A DNA stretch of 64,000 nucleotides from Lithospermum erythrorhizon (lineage: Eukaryota > Streptophyta > Magnoliopsida > Boraginales > Boraginaceae): positions 26,281 to 90,280 of the forward strand of contig JADFUC010000678.1 of NCBI GenBank assembly GCA_019722365.1, read 5' to 3'. Under the pieces are notes generated by a model. That model did not search any database, was not told the DNA's origin, and saw nothing but the letters and a program-made list of their open reading frames with translations. Shown piece after piece: positions 24,000-35,470 of the stretch (position 1 is its first letter; every line of letters begins with the position of its first letter). Position numbers and translations under genes: made by a program.

Positions 24000-26252
24000 T
24001 TGAAAATAAAAACATTGGATCTAATTCTCTTAGAGGCTTAAAGCGCAAAACAAGTATTGTTCGAAATAGCGCTTCCTACGAGTCTAAATGCGTTATCCGG
24101 GTAGTCCGACTAGTACTCACGAAGCATCGGTATCATGCGTGTCCCAATCATCTTCAACGACAAATTGGAATATCACTTACGCAGGATGCTAAGCATTATT
24201 TAAAAGTGGATACAAAGAGCGAGGCGTGATTGTTGGCTTTCCTTTCTTGAAAAGATATCTTTCAATATTTCAATTTGAGACATCAACATTTTTGCATATG
24301 AGTCGATCAACCGGGCTTAGCATTTGTCTTCATTCTGACAGCACTTTGTTTATGCTTTCTGCACTCGCCGAGATGTAGCGAAGATAGTATACTTCAATTA
24401 CTTTCAGCTAGTCTTCAGAGATAAAGAAAGGGTCATCCTTAGAGGCTCTTGCTCTTGTGTTTGATTTGAACCATTCAAATTCATAGGATGTATTTGCATC
24501 CACCTTAGCATGTCAAATCAATAACACTTGAAGTACAACTTTTATCACGTATGTAGCCGTGCAGCCGATTCCCAATCTCTTATGACCTCGTAATAATCAA
24601 CATGAAGGTAAAATCATCGTCGTGGCGGAACCTTTAACACAAACTCCGCTATTGTAAAGATTTTCTTGTTAGGATCCGCGCTAATGTCAGTAGTACCCGT
24701 TGGCGTAATAGCCCTGTGCCACTTAATTTCGGTGAGTCGGAACACTTACTTGAGTGTCACGAGGTGTGCAAGCGTCTCCATATTATTCGAAGTATATAGT
24801 TGTGAAACCATTTCTTTGAAATTTAGGCTCAGCCGGTAATTTATTTGTTCCTCCGTCAAATGAAATTTTGCGACTCTTTCAATCAAATCATGATGCGTCG
24901 CAGGATATAAGTTATTTGTTTAGTTAACTATTACTTAATAATATACAAATTCATTTTTGATTAAACATTAAATATACACTTCTTTTGAATGTATTTACGT
25001 ACTTCGGTGTTGCACAAAATATACGTTTGGTACGTAGGTGTGTTGTTTGCGGGTCACTTAAAATATCGATGTTTCGGCTTGAGCGTGCTACTTACTGGAT
25101 AATAAAAGCAATGGCAAAAGAAATAGATGGAATGCCAGGTTCATTTGAGTACGTCGAGGCCTCCCGGGGCCGATTTAAGTCGGTTTCAATTCCTTCCTCG
25201 GTACATTGAACAAAAGTTTGAAACACTCTTTATTAAATCGCCTCGCATATTGACATTCTGCACTTTTCGTCTTATCATTTTCACAATCCCAAAGAATCTA
25301 AAAACATGTAGAGGTTAGTTAAATAATTAGTAGATAATCGGCAATCGACATATATTAATAAAGTCAAATACTCACGACTCGAGCGAAAGGTACATCTATC
25401 TATCGCACACAGGACCTCCATTCGGTGCCGTAAAGGCAAATGTATTGGTAAGGTGCTTAAGTAGCGTCAAAAGAATCTTTGGTGGGAATATTGTCTTCCA
25501 TACTTTGCAAATTATCACGACAATAATACAGTGAAGCTCCTCCACGAATTCTACATTAAGAGTTGATGAAAAATGTCGAAAAGAAAAACACCACTCTATT
25601 CACTACATTTCCAATATTTGATCGGGTGGGATAAAGCGAGTCCTACGAGGGAAGTAATTTACGCTCGATAATATGCAGCGTCGTGACTTTCAATCCGTTT
25701 GAAGTTCACATTTGAGGCACATCTCGAAATGTTTCGTATCCGTGGTCAATTTGAGGAATTGTACTAACCAACTCTAAAATCTTTACATTTGTGTTTGTGG
25801 TTAGTGTGTAATACAAAACCTTTGGTTTCGACTTTCTCCCACCAGTCTACGTACATATGCGATTGGGGGGTGAGCTTGATGAGTTTAAATTCGATCACAT
25901 AGTTCATTGTCTTCGTTTTCTTGGAACATCCGCTTTCTGATTAGTAATACGTTACTCACCGTTGTTAACCCCCTGCGTATGCATGAAGTCGATGTTGTGT
26001 CGATTTTTGTTTGTAGACGATAACTCGAATCCGGATATACTCCTCTTGCACGGTTAATGCGCAACATTATACCACAGGTCACACGTGTTTTCGCGTATAC
26101 GCACTTGCCCCGAACACGTGGGGATCGATAAAGAATCACGAGAGATTATATACCTCCGCTCCGGTAAAGTCAGCTCGTTGCGGCACGACAAGGATTCGTC
26201 CGCGGCAAACGCCTTTCTTTGCATCTGGCGGATGTCCACGTCTGGCGACCGG
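24000..26252 (-). pseudogene. TNP2-type CACTA transposase, C-terminal part
   Basis: Minus-strand exons continue the gene past the inserted LTR. In order they show MQRKAFAADESLSCRNELTLPE (about 26,225-26,150), HNIDFMHTQGVNN (25,998-25,960; the conserved HNLDVMHIEKNV block), NISRCASN and ESHD (about 25,735-25,685), ELHCIIVVICKVWKTIFPP with NGGPV (25,545-25,405), then after an intron RFLGIVKMIRRK (25,297-25,262), where TNP2 proteins have RFLG.LK..VRN. GT/AG intron borders are visible: a donor GTGAGTAACG at 25,959 and a 77-base intron at 25,375-25,299. The end near 24,440 reads KDDPFFIS-like, as in the transposase-associated tail. Frameshifts and stops show decay. Confidence 0.85.
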
Positions 26253-28701
26253 CTAGATCGGCCGCTACGAGGTGAGAATCATTATAATCCACGAACACAG
26301 TCATACGTGATGGGCGGCTTCGAGTTTAAAGAACTACGCGTTTTATCCAAAAATTTGATTTACAATTAAAATTCCAGAAAGAATAGTTTTTAAAATTTAC
26401 AATCCATCAGGGTGCTATTTAATCAACCAACTTCATATATACAATATATCTCAAACAGACAGTAATGCCGGCAAGGCTACAGGCGAGAGTAAATACCCGT
26501 ATCACGCATACAAAATAATTGCCGACCAAGGCTAAAATGCGAAAATGAAATACAGCAATCAGAAGCGGTTTGTGACACAACAAAAGCGAGACTATGAGGA
26601 TCACCATTACCCGATACTCGGCCTAGAATATAAACTCTCAAAACGGCCTCCGATTCAATGCCGCTGTCGGCGACACACATGAAATGCCGCCCATGAATAG
26701 GGGTGTAAAAGGCCGCGAAGCAGTAAACTTAACACATGGTGAAACTTAAGCCATCAGCTTGAGGCTGATCAATAGATATACCCGAGGACTACCTAATAAG
26801 GCCATATCATAAAATTCCAAAGAGATACCGGGCATAAACATGTCAAGATATAATACAAAGTCACCATAAGGCGCACGATCACCTAGAATAAAATCCACGG
26901 AGACTCGGCCAGCGACTATAACTCTAGTCATCGAACCATCCCCATCTACCATGCTCTCCTTGTTATACGACCTCTAATGCGCGTATGCTCGATCCGTCTA
27001 CTGCGAGGAATGGACCAATCGCTAATGGCTTACCGCTGCGCCGTAGTATAAGATGAAGCCGCTTACTTATACCGTGAGTATAAGGCCAAACCCCGCTTAT
27101 ACCGAAGAATAAGGCCAACGCTGACAATGCGCCCGCAGCCGAAGAGGTCTTAGATAATCACCACGCTCTTATACCGAGAGTATAAGGCCAAGCGCACTTA
27201 TCACCAAGTATAAGGCCAAACGCTTATACTTAGTAGTATAAGGCCAATAGCGTCACGTATCACACTGGGAAGGGAGAGTCACCCAACCCACTAATCATCC
27301 AGTATAGAGATTCATCCTAATACTCAAGTCACACCGAAGTCGCGTAACTCCAACCCAGCGCCTCCCAATGACTAACTACTCTATTCCCAGAAACAATATC
27401 AAGCAGCGCAACTAAAAGCGTCACCACTTGATCATAAAACAATCGAGAACCGCCGGCAAGGCCAGGCTCAAGTGCGAGCCAAAGAGACCCACGGAACACA
27501 AAATGTAAGTTGAGGATTCGAGCTGTACTTACCTCGAAGCAAATCTTCAGCCACGGGAAATACAATCACATAATGATATCGCCAAAAGCTCAGCGCCGAT
27601 AAGATCATAATCATACAAATGAAGCATGCTTATCTTATTCTCGTATAATCATACCACAATGACATGTTTCACACAATTTAAAAATGAAATGCGTGGTAGC
27701 ACACAATGAGATAAGTACTCGCTCTGTGGCTACCACAAAATCCCTCGCTTGAAATCACAATCGCATTAGCTGCCTCTTTCGCGATCAAAGCGCTACAAAA
27801 CACCGGAAAGTACAATCAAAACCTACTACTATACTTGCGTTCTAGAAGATACATTACCAACTCTAAGTGGAACGATTGCTAAACGGTCTAAAACGACGAA
27901 TAAGACAACTGAAACCAACAACTCAAATCGAACCACAATGATATTACCCCCCACGGAATTTCCGCTTATCGGCTTTTAACGTTTCAAAAGTAAAATAAGT
28001 CATCTTTTTTAACCCCAAGTCCATAATTAACAAACATACTCCAAAATCTCAAATTCCTGACTCAAACACAAATCGCGCTTTCTGACCCTAACTCCACTGC
28101 AATCGATTATAAATTACAATTCTAACCTTACAGCAACTACAATAAGGTCCCAGGTGCTTACTCACGCATTTAAAGTCTTATAAAAGTCAAGCGGCCTAGA
28201 AAAGTCAACCTATCGCCAAAACCTGAGAAACGACATCTTAACTCATGAATTAACTACTTATATTCATCATTTTACCAGCAAACTTGAAACACGATTAAAT
28301 TCAATTTAGCAAAAGTCAACTATGTGAAACCAAAAAATATCCCAAAGATTTGAACTTTCTTACCTTAATTCGAGAAGAAGATGAGGGAAGATATTCAACC
28401 AACGATCTTTGAGTTTGAGCAACAATGAAGAGAGAAAAGGGAAGAAGAAATTTCAAAGGGAGAGGGGGATAAGGAGATTTTCGGCCAAAACACTTGAAGA
28501 AGAAGATAAGAATTGTTTGTGTGATGATGTGTTAAATCTCAATGAAACCGATTCCAAATGTAAAATTTCCCGCTGACATAAACTACTACTCATATAATCT
28601 TCCAGTCACCATTAAATCGATCTTATTCCAAAATTATTTATACTATCCTAAGGTCAAACCACAGTCGAATATATTTTTTAACGTAGCGAAGATTTATTAC
28701 A
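26253..28701 (-). repeat. solo chromovirus LTR, copy 2, inserted in TNP2
   Basis: Length 2,449 bases, almost the same as copy 1. On the minus strand it starts TGTAATAAATC at 28,701 and ends in the CCTCG...GGCCGA block at about 26,260, homologous to the LTR end at 34,740-34,800. Flanks are ACCGG (26,248-26,252) and TCCGG (28,702-28,706), a 4-of-5 match fitting a target-site duplication. No primer site or internal coding follows, so it is a solo LTR left by recombination. It shares CTTATAC/GTATAAG palindromes, GAGATAAGTACTC (27,708-27,720) and TTTGAACTTTCTTACCTT (about 28,350) with copy 1. Confidence 0.8.
27065..27247. repeat. five palindromic units CTTATAC-n-GTATAAGGCCAA inside the LTR
   Basis: Units at 27,065-27,088, 27,095-27,118, 27,167-27,192, 27,197-27,219 and 27,222-27,247 each have a CTTATAC or ACTTATC arm, a short loop (CGTGA, CGAGA, TTAGTA) and a GTATAAG arm followed by GGCCAA. 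Each could form a short hairpin. Copy 1 has decayed equivalents at about 3,000-3,130. Between units 2 and 3 a CG-rich spacer interrupts the array. Confidence 0.8.
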
Positions 28702-29340
28702 TCCGGTAGCAAAGAAAGAAGGGCGGTGACAATCGAACTGCATGAAAATTTCCGAGCCTCACCGTAGTCGAAAAGCTTAGTATGCTCCATCTAATCTGGA
28801 CAAAATTTAATCTACCATATGTGCTCAGCAAGACTAACATGCGTATGTAGGAAAATCGCTAATCGTCCACATCAAAAGCAACCCGATGTTGAAATTACGC
28901 TCCACTAGGCAGCGTCGTATGTCACCGACACCCGGTATACATGACTCATTCCAAGCTCGTGACCAAAGGGTGGGAGAAAAACATCTATATCTTTCCTTGG
29001 ATTTTATGTCGGGTATAATCGAGATAAAATAGATATGACTCCTTCATTGCAAAATCCGGTGATAAATTGTACTGGCATGGATAATAAGCGGCCAGCAGGA
29101 CTATTGGCGTGCAAACTTTCAAAAGGTTGAAACCATCGGAACCTGAGCCGATCACGAACATTTCTCGACTACTGCTCCAAAATGCAGTGTTGCGTCAAAA
29201 TGTTTCCCTATTTACGATCCGTCACGGGTTCGTCATCCGCCCCGTCATGCAATAAAGTCGATGGTACCATGTCGAGTCACGAGCTATCTTCGCCGGCATG
29301 TACAATAGATTATAGCCAGGAGCTAATGCGCATATTTATC
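28702..29340 (-). pseudogene. TNP2-type CACTA transposase, N-terminal and central part
   Basis: Broken minus-strand frames show ARDSTWYHRL with GRMTNP (about 29,285-29,220; TNP2 proteins have DMTWH..ER..DG.LRHP), GSDGFN (about 29,140), YNLSPDFAMKESYLF (29,070-29,030; the YNLPPW.CMKE..F block), KDIDVFLPPFGHEL (29,005-28,960; the DVFL.PLVDEL block), VTYDA (about 28,925) and FSC...PPFFLCYR at the LTR junction (the HRRFLP block). Motifs change frame several times, so the gene is dead. The sequence stops at 28,706 where the LTR begins and resumes at 26,252. Confidence 0.85.
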
Positions 29341-31385
29341 AAAACTTTTCTTCTGCATTAAACTGCGTTGTTCTACAACTGCTTCACCATTTTACTCTCT
29401 CCACCAAAGCGGCCCAGCCTCAACTATTCATCCTCTTTTGTAAAAGCAAACATACAAATTATTCACTGTACAGCTGCGTGAATTTTTTGTTTAGGAAAGA
29501 ACAAGGACTGTTAATTTTTTACCTCATAGAAATCATTTGGAATGTTCTGCTCACTTGTGGGAACCCGACACCCGACGATTATGAAATCCACCTTTGGAAA
29601 TATTGATGTGATATTTGCTACGACTTTAGACTAACCTGGTGAGGTTGTCGTTGATAACCCCAATGAAATTCAGTCTGACCATCCAGCGGCTTGGCGGTTT
29701 CACGACCTCCGTCAAATCCCATAGTATATTCTCGTTCTTTATTTGGATCTTCTCTGGCCAATCGTCGTGTTCTTAAATAGCGCCCTCAATTCAGCATTAG
29801 AGCGCGTACCGTAAGTTTAAACCATCTTCCAACCATATGCATATATTGACACCACGAATCAGCGTTAGAAGTTGTTTTACGCTCACATTACGCTGGCATG
29901 GTGAGGAACATGATAATCCTGGCGTGATATAATATAATATCTTTCCCTGAAAGCCATTGTTAAATCAAAATGAATATAAAACGACTAATATACATTTTGC
30001 CTTTTACACACTGCTACCTTTGGACGCTTCTTATCATTCCACCTAATCTCTTGACAAATGCTTGATTTTCTACAACCTCACGAAAAGTCACTAAATCTGC
30101 CTTGGAGAATGGGGATTCACTTTGTAATTAAATCCGGACCCGCTGTGATTATACATCCGAAACGTCTTATTTGTCCACTAAATATATTGAAAATAAATGA
30201 AAAAAATAAATAGATAATTGGACATAATTGTACACATAATTGAATAAATGAAAAATAATTGAAAATAAATAATTTAACATAATTGTACATAATTGAATAA
30301 ATGAAAAAAATTGAACATAAATAATTAGACATAATTGTACATAAAATAATTGTACTTAACCACTAGATTTTGAAAAATAGATTAAATGAAAAAAAATAAA
30401 TAATTTTTACATAATTGAATATAAATGTATCCAAGCATTACGGATTCGGAGTTGACGGAGGGGGAAGGAGGTGAGGAGGATTTTTTATTAGATCGGTTCT
30501 TAATCGACATGTAGGATCTATTTTATATATGACAAACCAGTTTCATTTATTTTTTTTATATTAATCTAATTATTCAATGTATAATAAATATATTTATTAA
30601 ATTAGTTATATGTTAAGAGTATAGATATTATTATAAATATAAAATATTAAAATCGATAATACTCGTGCGGTATATGATGTGTGTATAAATAGTCGAGTTA
30701 TACTTCAGCTACATGGTCGTGTACCCGAATCTTTACAAATATTTTTATATTATAATTTTTAATAATATATATAATAAATTATTATAATAATTTATTAGAT
30801 TACTTAAATAATACATTAAGAAAAAATGAATTTTATATTTAAATACCGACGCCCATACCGACACCTTTAATATATTCACATGCTTAAACACCCCGACACC
30901 AATGTTGCGAAATTAGACCCACAAATATCAATTTGTTGTCCTGACACAATGTTTTAAACACAAAATACTATCCATAAAACAACACAAATCATATCATCAA
31001 ACAATCAATAGCATCGAAACCATAAAAACATAAAAATATCAAACCATAAACATCAAACTATAAACTACGTCGAACCATAAAACATAAAAATATCCATAAA
31101 CCTAAATAAAAAATATTCGAATATCCATAAACATAAACCTAAATAAAAATATCCATACATAAACATCATCAAATATCCATTTCTAAGGCTGATTGGGGGA
31201 TTGGGGTTGACTAGTGGGGGTCTGGGTGGCGGGATGGGGAGGATGAGGGTGTTGCTCTACAGAGTCAAATCCACAGGGGTAATGGGAGATGCAGGTGAGG
31301 GGAATTTGGATGAGAACGCTCGTGCCGCTGTCCTAGCGAGCGGATGCGATAGTCACGCATGACTCCTGAGGCAGGGGCCGAGGAC
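29341..31385. other. CACTA internal region: probable TNP2 5' exons and spacer
   Basis: No frame is clear enough to call. 29,341-30,180 probably holds the poorly conserved first exons of TNP2 on the minus strand. 30,840-31,170 repeats the CCGACACC motifs and A-rich CATAAACATC words seen at the other end of the element. The minus frame at 30,117-30,332 is AT-rich tandem-repeat sequence, not a gene. Confidence 0.45.
30221..30352. repeat. AT-rich tandem repeat, unit about 53 bases
   Basis: ACATAATTGTACATAATTG starts units at about 30,221, 30,275 and 30,328; each continues AATAAATGAAAAA and an AAATAAATAATT tail. The last copy is partial. Confidence 0.75.
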
Positions 31386-33056
31386 TCACGAGAATCCCGT
31401 GCACCTCCATAAGCTTTGGAACATGGCGTAGCAGGCCGCCCTAATTCTTGAGGCCAGCGATCTATTCACCCCGTATCGGCGGAAGCTCGGGACGCATTCG
31501 CCGCTCAAACTGACCGGCCATGCGTCCTTAAGGGCGGGCGGTTCGATGGACCCTTTATCCATCAACATCTCGGTGGCGAGGTATAACCCGGCTTTCAACA
31601 TCCGGCCCGTAATGGATCCGCAGCGCGCGTCGCGAGACCTCTAATGAATCTAAGTCAGGACCGTGCCACCATTTGAACAATACCGCGTACTCATCCTGCA
31701 AGTTATAGAAACATAAGAATGAAATATAAATAATGTATAAAGAATTGAAACTTACAAGAATGAAAATTTAAATTTAACGTATAAGAGAGTGAAACTTACA
31801 AAAGGGTTTCTGCCGATTTCGGGTTGTAGGAATTCTCGATCGGTTAAAATGCAATGCCTTGTCCTTAGCTTGTTAAGACCAAGAAAGATGTATTCAACGG
31901 CGAAGGGCGCTTCGATCTCTACCACCTGAGCTTACAATTAAAATACATAGTTAATAACTTACAAGAATGAAAATTCAAATTTAATAGTAAAAAATCCAAA
32001 CTTACCTCATCATGGACCCTACCGTAAAGGCCACTTGCTCGAGAGAATGCTTGAAGGGAGCCCATGCAACCGCCCGGCAGGGGAGTTATGCGGTTACATT
32101 TTGTTCTTCGAGGATATCGCCTCCCGGCTCATCACCGGTATACTTCTCCCATAGCGGTAGGTCACGGATCGATCGGGGCCACACCTTTGAGAGTCCCCGA
32201 GGGAGAAGCGTAGGACAAATGCCCCAGCTCACATGGCGAATTCTTCTTCCGCCGTCGGCGGAATCACGCCACTTCTTCTTGTTGGATTCCTCGAGGAGAA
32301 TTTTTGGCATATGAAATGCTCCCTCCTTGAATCTCATATCGATCCTGAAATAAATACAAAATTAAGTTAGTCTAGTTTCACAATTCGAAAAGCTAAAATA
32401 TTTCTCTTGTATACTTACCAAAAAAGCTTCCCGTATACCATCCGTAGCGCTTTTGGTCCACATCACCATAGTGGCCCGCGAGATCTTCAACCCTCTAGCT
32501 TTATTTCGCTCAGACAATCTTTTTCACCCGCTTCCCAACAAGCCTAACATAAACAAAAGCGAGATTTGATTAGATATAAATGAAATAAATATAAATATTA
32601 ATAGAGCAAACTCAATAAATAAAATGTACTTCACCGCTCCTTCAGCCGGGCAACCATCCTCCTTTCCCGGTAGGCGAGATGACCTAGGCCCTACTCCCGG
32701 GCCCCGACCCATTACTTCTCCGGGTGAGGCTGTAGCCTGCATCCTCGTCGCTCGACCACGAATCATCGAGATAATACCGCCTCGTCGGCGTGTGGCCGGC
32801 GATGCGGAAATTACTCTCGGTGGGCATGCTCGCGAGATACTCTGGATGGAGTCGGCGTGCTCAGGAATATAAACGGCGTGCTGCCAGATATAGTCTGGGA
32901 TCCAGAGTAAGGTAAAATGCACTGTGTAGAGGCATGGGCGATGTGGCTTTCGTCGCGAGGTCGGATAGCTACCACAGGCACATTCGGCGACCGTCCACTC
33001 TCTTGTTGCTCCGTCGTAACCTTCTTCGACCTACTCTTACCGCCACGAGGAGCCAT
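31386..33056 (-). pseudogene. multi-exon second gene of the CACTA element, function not recognised
   Basis: A probable gene starts at ATG 33,056 (MAPRGGKSRSKKVTTEQQESG, basic N-terminus). Consensus-like splice sites define exons at about 33,056-32,627, 32,546-32,419, 32,344-32,006, 31,925-31,800 and 31,695-31,386, with introns of about 75-125 bases (for example GTAAGTATAC at 32,418 and TTTATTTCAG before 32,344). Exon 3 encodes GAFHMPKILLEESNKKKWRD in one frame; exon 5 encodes DEYAVLFKWWHGPDLDSLE. Position and strand suggest the accessory TNPA-like or Ptta/En/Spm protein of CACTA elements, but I cannot match a domain. Exon frames do not all join cleanly, so it is probably degenerate; a captured host gene is the alternative. 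Confidence 0.45.
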
Positions 33057-33059
33057 AAA

Positions 33060-33640
33060 ACCTGCGTTTTCAAAATTCAAATTCTATCAAAAATTAAAAG
33101 CAACATCATTGACTCGATTCAATTCAAAATCAAATCCAATTCGATGCAGGTGAGCTCAAATCTAATTCAAACTCAATTCAATCCTAATTCAAACCCAACA
33201 TTCACACTAAAATCTAATTCAAACAACATTCAAACTCAAATCTGAATTCAGCTCGATTCGATCTAATTAGGACTTCGATTCATATTCAAATCTAATTCGA
33301 GCAATTCGATCTAATTGAGCAACATTTCCAAACCCAAATCTAATTCGAACTCAATTCGATCTAATTCCAGACTCAATTCAAACTCAAATCTAATTCAAAC
33401 CCGATTAGATCCCAATTGAGCAATAATATTCAAACTTCAATCTAATTCAAACTCAATTCAAAACTAATTCACTTGTCCGATTCAAACTCAATTCAATTCA
33501 AATTCAATTCGATTTAATCTAATTCAAACTCAAATATAATTCAAATCAAATCAAATTCAAACTCAATTCAATTATCCAATTCCATCAATTAAATAAAATT
33601 CAAATCCAATTCAGTCTAAATCAAACTCAAATTACTTAAT
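33060..33640. repeat. long degenerate AATTCAAACTCAATTC tract
   Basis: About 580 bases made almost entirely of AATTCAAA, CTCAATTC, CTAATTC and CGATCTAATTC words in irregular order. It lies just upstream of the second CACTA gene and resumes at 34,806-34,870 on the far side of the LTR fragment, showing that the LTR inserted into it. Confidence 0.8.
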
Positions 33641-34162
33641 AACCCGTTCGGTTAATTTCGATAATAATATTAATTAAATTAAAATTTATTTGAGCGAATC
33701 ACATTTATAATTTAGTAGTGATAGCGAGAATAATTCGAGTTAAAGTTAGATCGTTAAGTCGTTTGATAACTTTCGATTAAACTTGATTTGGCACAAACTC
33801 TGTGCAACTCCAAGACTTAATGGCTAAGATACTCATCCTCGTCACTTATAAATCACAAAACACAAAAAATATCTTCCTATTCCATTGTTGGCGAGAATAC
33901 CGCTTTAGAAGAAAGCAACAAAGGAAATTTTTATTCCTGCGGTAGACGGATTGAGTATATATCATGCGCACTAGAATTGAGCTATATTTGTGGAGATATA
34001 GGAGATAGAAGGTGATGACTAGAGTTATAATTAGATTGTTGAGTCTCTATGATTTCATTAAGGTGATTGTGTGCCTTATTGAGACCTTATTATATCTTAA
34101 CATGTTATGGGCGAGACGCTGCTTTGGAATCTTGTTATATGACACTTATTAGGTAATTCACT

Positions 34163-34240
<78 letters not shown>

Positions 34241-34800
34241 ATTTTATTCATAGTTTGGCTATTATAATATTGTAAATGCGTTCCGTATGGTAAGTTAAAG
34301 TACACTTTGTGTTAAGTGTTCACTAAGCAGCGGCTTACACCGCACAGCTTAGGGCGGCATTTCATTTGTGCCGAGGGTTGACAGGCGACAGGTTGCTTGA
34401 GAGGGCATTGGAGGATTTGTTGGGTGGCTAGGTGAGCATCGGTGGGCGAGAGTTCATGGAGTCTCATTTTGATGTGTTGTCGGCCGATTTTGATTGTTGT
34501 ACTTATTTTCAACTTTAGCACTTATCGGAGTAGTCATTTGTATTTTGAATACAATGCCTCTCTTTTTCTAGCTTTGTCGGCATTCTTTGTTTATAAAGAG
34601 ATATATTGTAAATGTATGGGTTTGTTAGATTAGATATCACGATGGATTTGTAAATTTTAAAAATTATTTTGATTGAAGTTTAATTGTAATCAAATTTTTC
34701 GGATAAAGCGAGTTGTTTGGTTTTAAAGCTGAGTAAATCCGTCGGTTTGGTGACTCACGGTGTTCCGGATTATAATGATTCGCCTCGGGCGGCCGACACA
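33641..34800 (+). repeat. chromovirus-related LTR fragment, copy 4 (about 1.16 kb)
   Basis: The right end (34,690-34,800) is homologous to the 3' ends of copies 1-3: GGTTTGGTGACTCACGGTGTTCC, GGATTATAATGATT and the terminus GGCCGACACA, identical to the copy 3 terminus at 55,611-55,620. The left end does not match the 5' end of the 2.45 kb copies, so it is either truncated or a related shorter family; the boundary at about 33,641 is where the AATTCAAA tract stops. The 63-codon frame at 34,442-34,633 is chance. Confidence 0.6.
34165..34236. repeat. compound microsatellite (AT)21(GT)15
   Basis: A perfect run of 21 AT dinucleotides (34,165-34,206) passes directly into 15 GT dinucleotides (34,207-34,236), then ATGTATTTT. 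It lies in the LTR fragment and is likely polymorphic. Confidence 0.97.
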
Positions 34801-35470
34801 GATTACAATTAATTCAAACTTAATCGATTCAATTAAGTAAACAGCAATTCAATTACCTAATTCAATCAATTAAAAACAAACCAATCAATTTCCATTCAAT
34901 CTAACTAATGAAACCAGGTAAAATGAATTTAAACTTATAACTATACAAATTAAAAGCAGATAATCCGAGAAATAAAATTAATTAAAGAGAGCAATTAAAT
35001 TTATAATTAGCCAGAAATTAAATGAATTATACAACAACTAATTAAAATAATAAACAAAAAAACCTAAACCAAAAGAAACTAAATCATAATTAAACATATA
35101 ATGAAAAAGCAGTTAAACATACAATTAATTTATAAAAACAAACAATTAAAAGCGATAAACCAAAAAATGAAAAAGCGAAAAAAAGAACCTTTTTTTATTG
35201 GTGGGGCGGTGGTGTCGGATGGCGTGGTGTTGTCGGTGGTACTTAGCGTCGTCGGTGTCGGGAATTCGGGGTGGGGGGTAATTAAGTGTAAAAAGCCAAA
35301 GCGTAAAAAAATTAGGTTTTTTTATTTATAAGCGGAAGGGGCGTCGGTTTTACGGTGTGGGTAAATACGATAATTTTCAAATTTGTTTTTAATTAAAGGC
35401 GTAAAAATCGAGTACCGACACCCGCGAGGCCCAAATAAGCGGGCCTTTAAAAACCAACGACCGTGGCTAT
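34801..35470. other. right-hand end of the CACTA element
   Basis: The AATTCAAA tract continues to about 34,900, followed by A-rich sequence. The plus-strand frame 35,101-35,331 has no recognisable motif and reads through a GC-rich patch (GGTGTCGG repeated in variants at 35,210-35,270). CCGACACCCGCGAGGCCC at 35,413-35,430 mirrors the other end of the element. Confidence 0.45.

Larger units (their letters stand above)
22370..35470 (-). mobile_element. CACTA (En/Spm-type) DNA transposon, about 13 kb, with nested LTRs
   Basis: The interior carries a TNP2-type transposase (24,000-29,340, minus) and a second multi-exon gene (31,386-33,056, minus). Both ends carry GGTGTCGGTA in inverted orientation (22,408-22,417 plus; complement at about 35,420), and CCGACAC-type subterminal motifs recur near each end, as in CACTA elements. 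Exact ends are approximate: I did not find clean CACTA termini or a 3-base target duplication. A 2.45 kb solo LTR (26,253-28,701) interrupts TNP2, and a second LTR fragment (33,641-34,800) lies in the upstream region. Stops and frameshifts make it non-autonomous now. Confidence 0.75.

Noticed and set aside
30117..30332. 71-codon minus-strand frame rich in Phe, Ile, Tyr
   Set aside because: It coincides with the AT-rich tandem repeat at 30,221-30,352 and has no protein-like pattern.
22540..31200. CRISPR-like or satellite array suggested by recurring A-rich CATAAACATC words
   Set aside because: The words are irregularly spaced and variable; they are subterminal CACTA sequence in a plant nuclear context.
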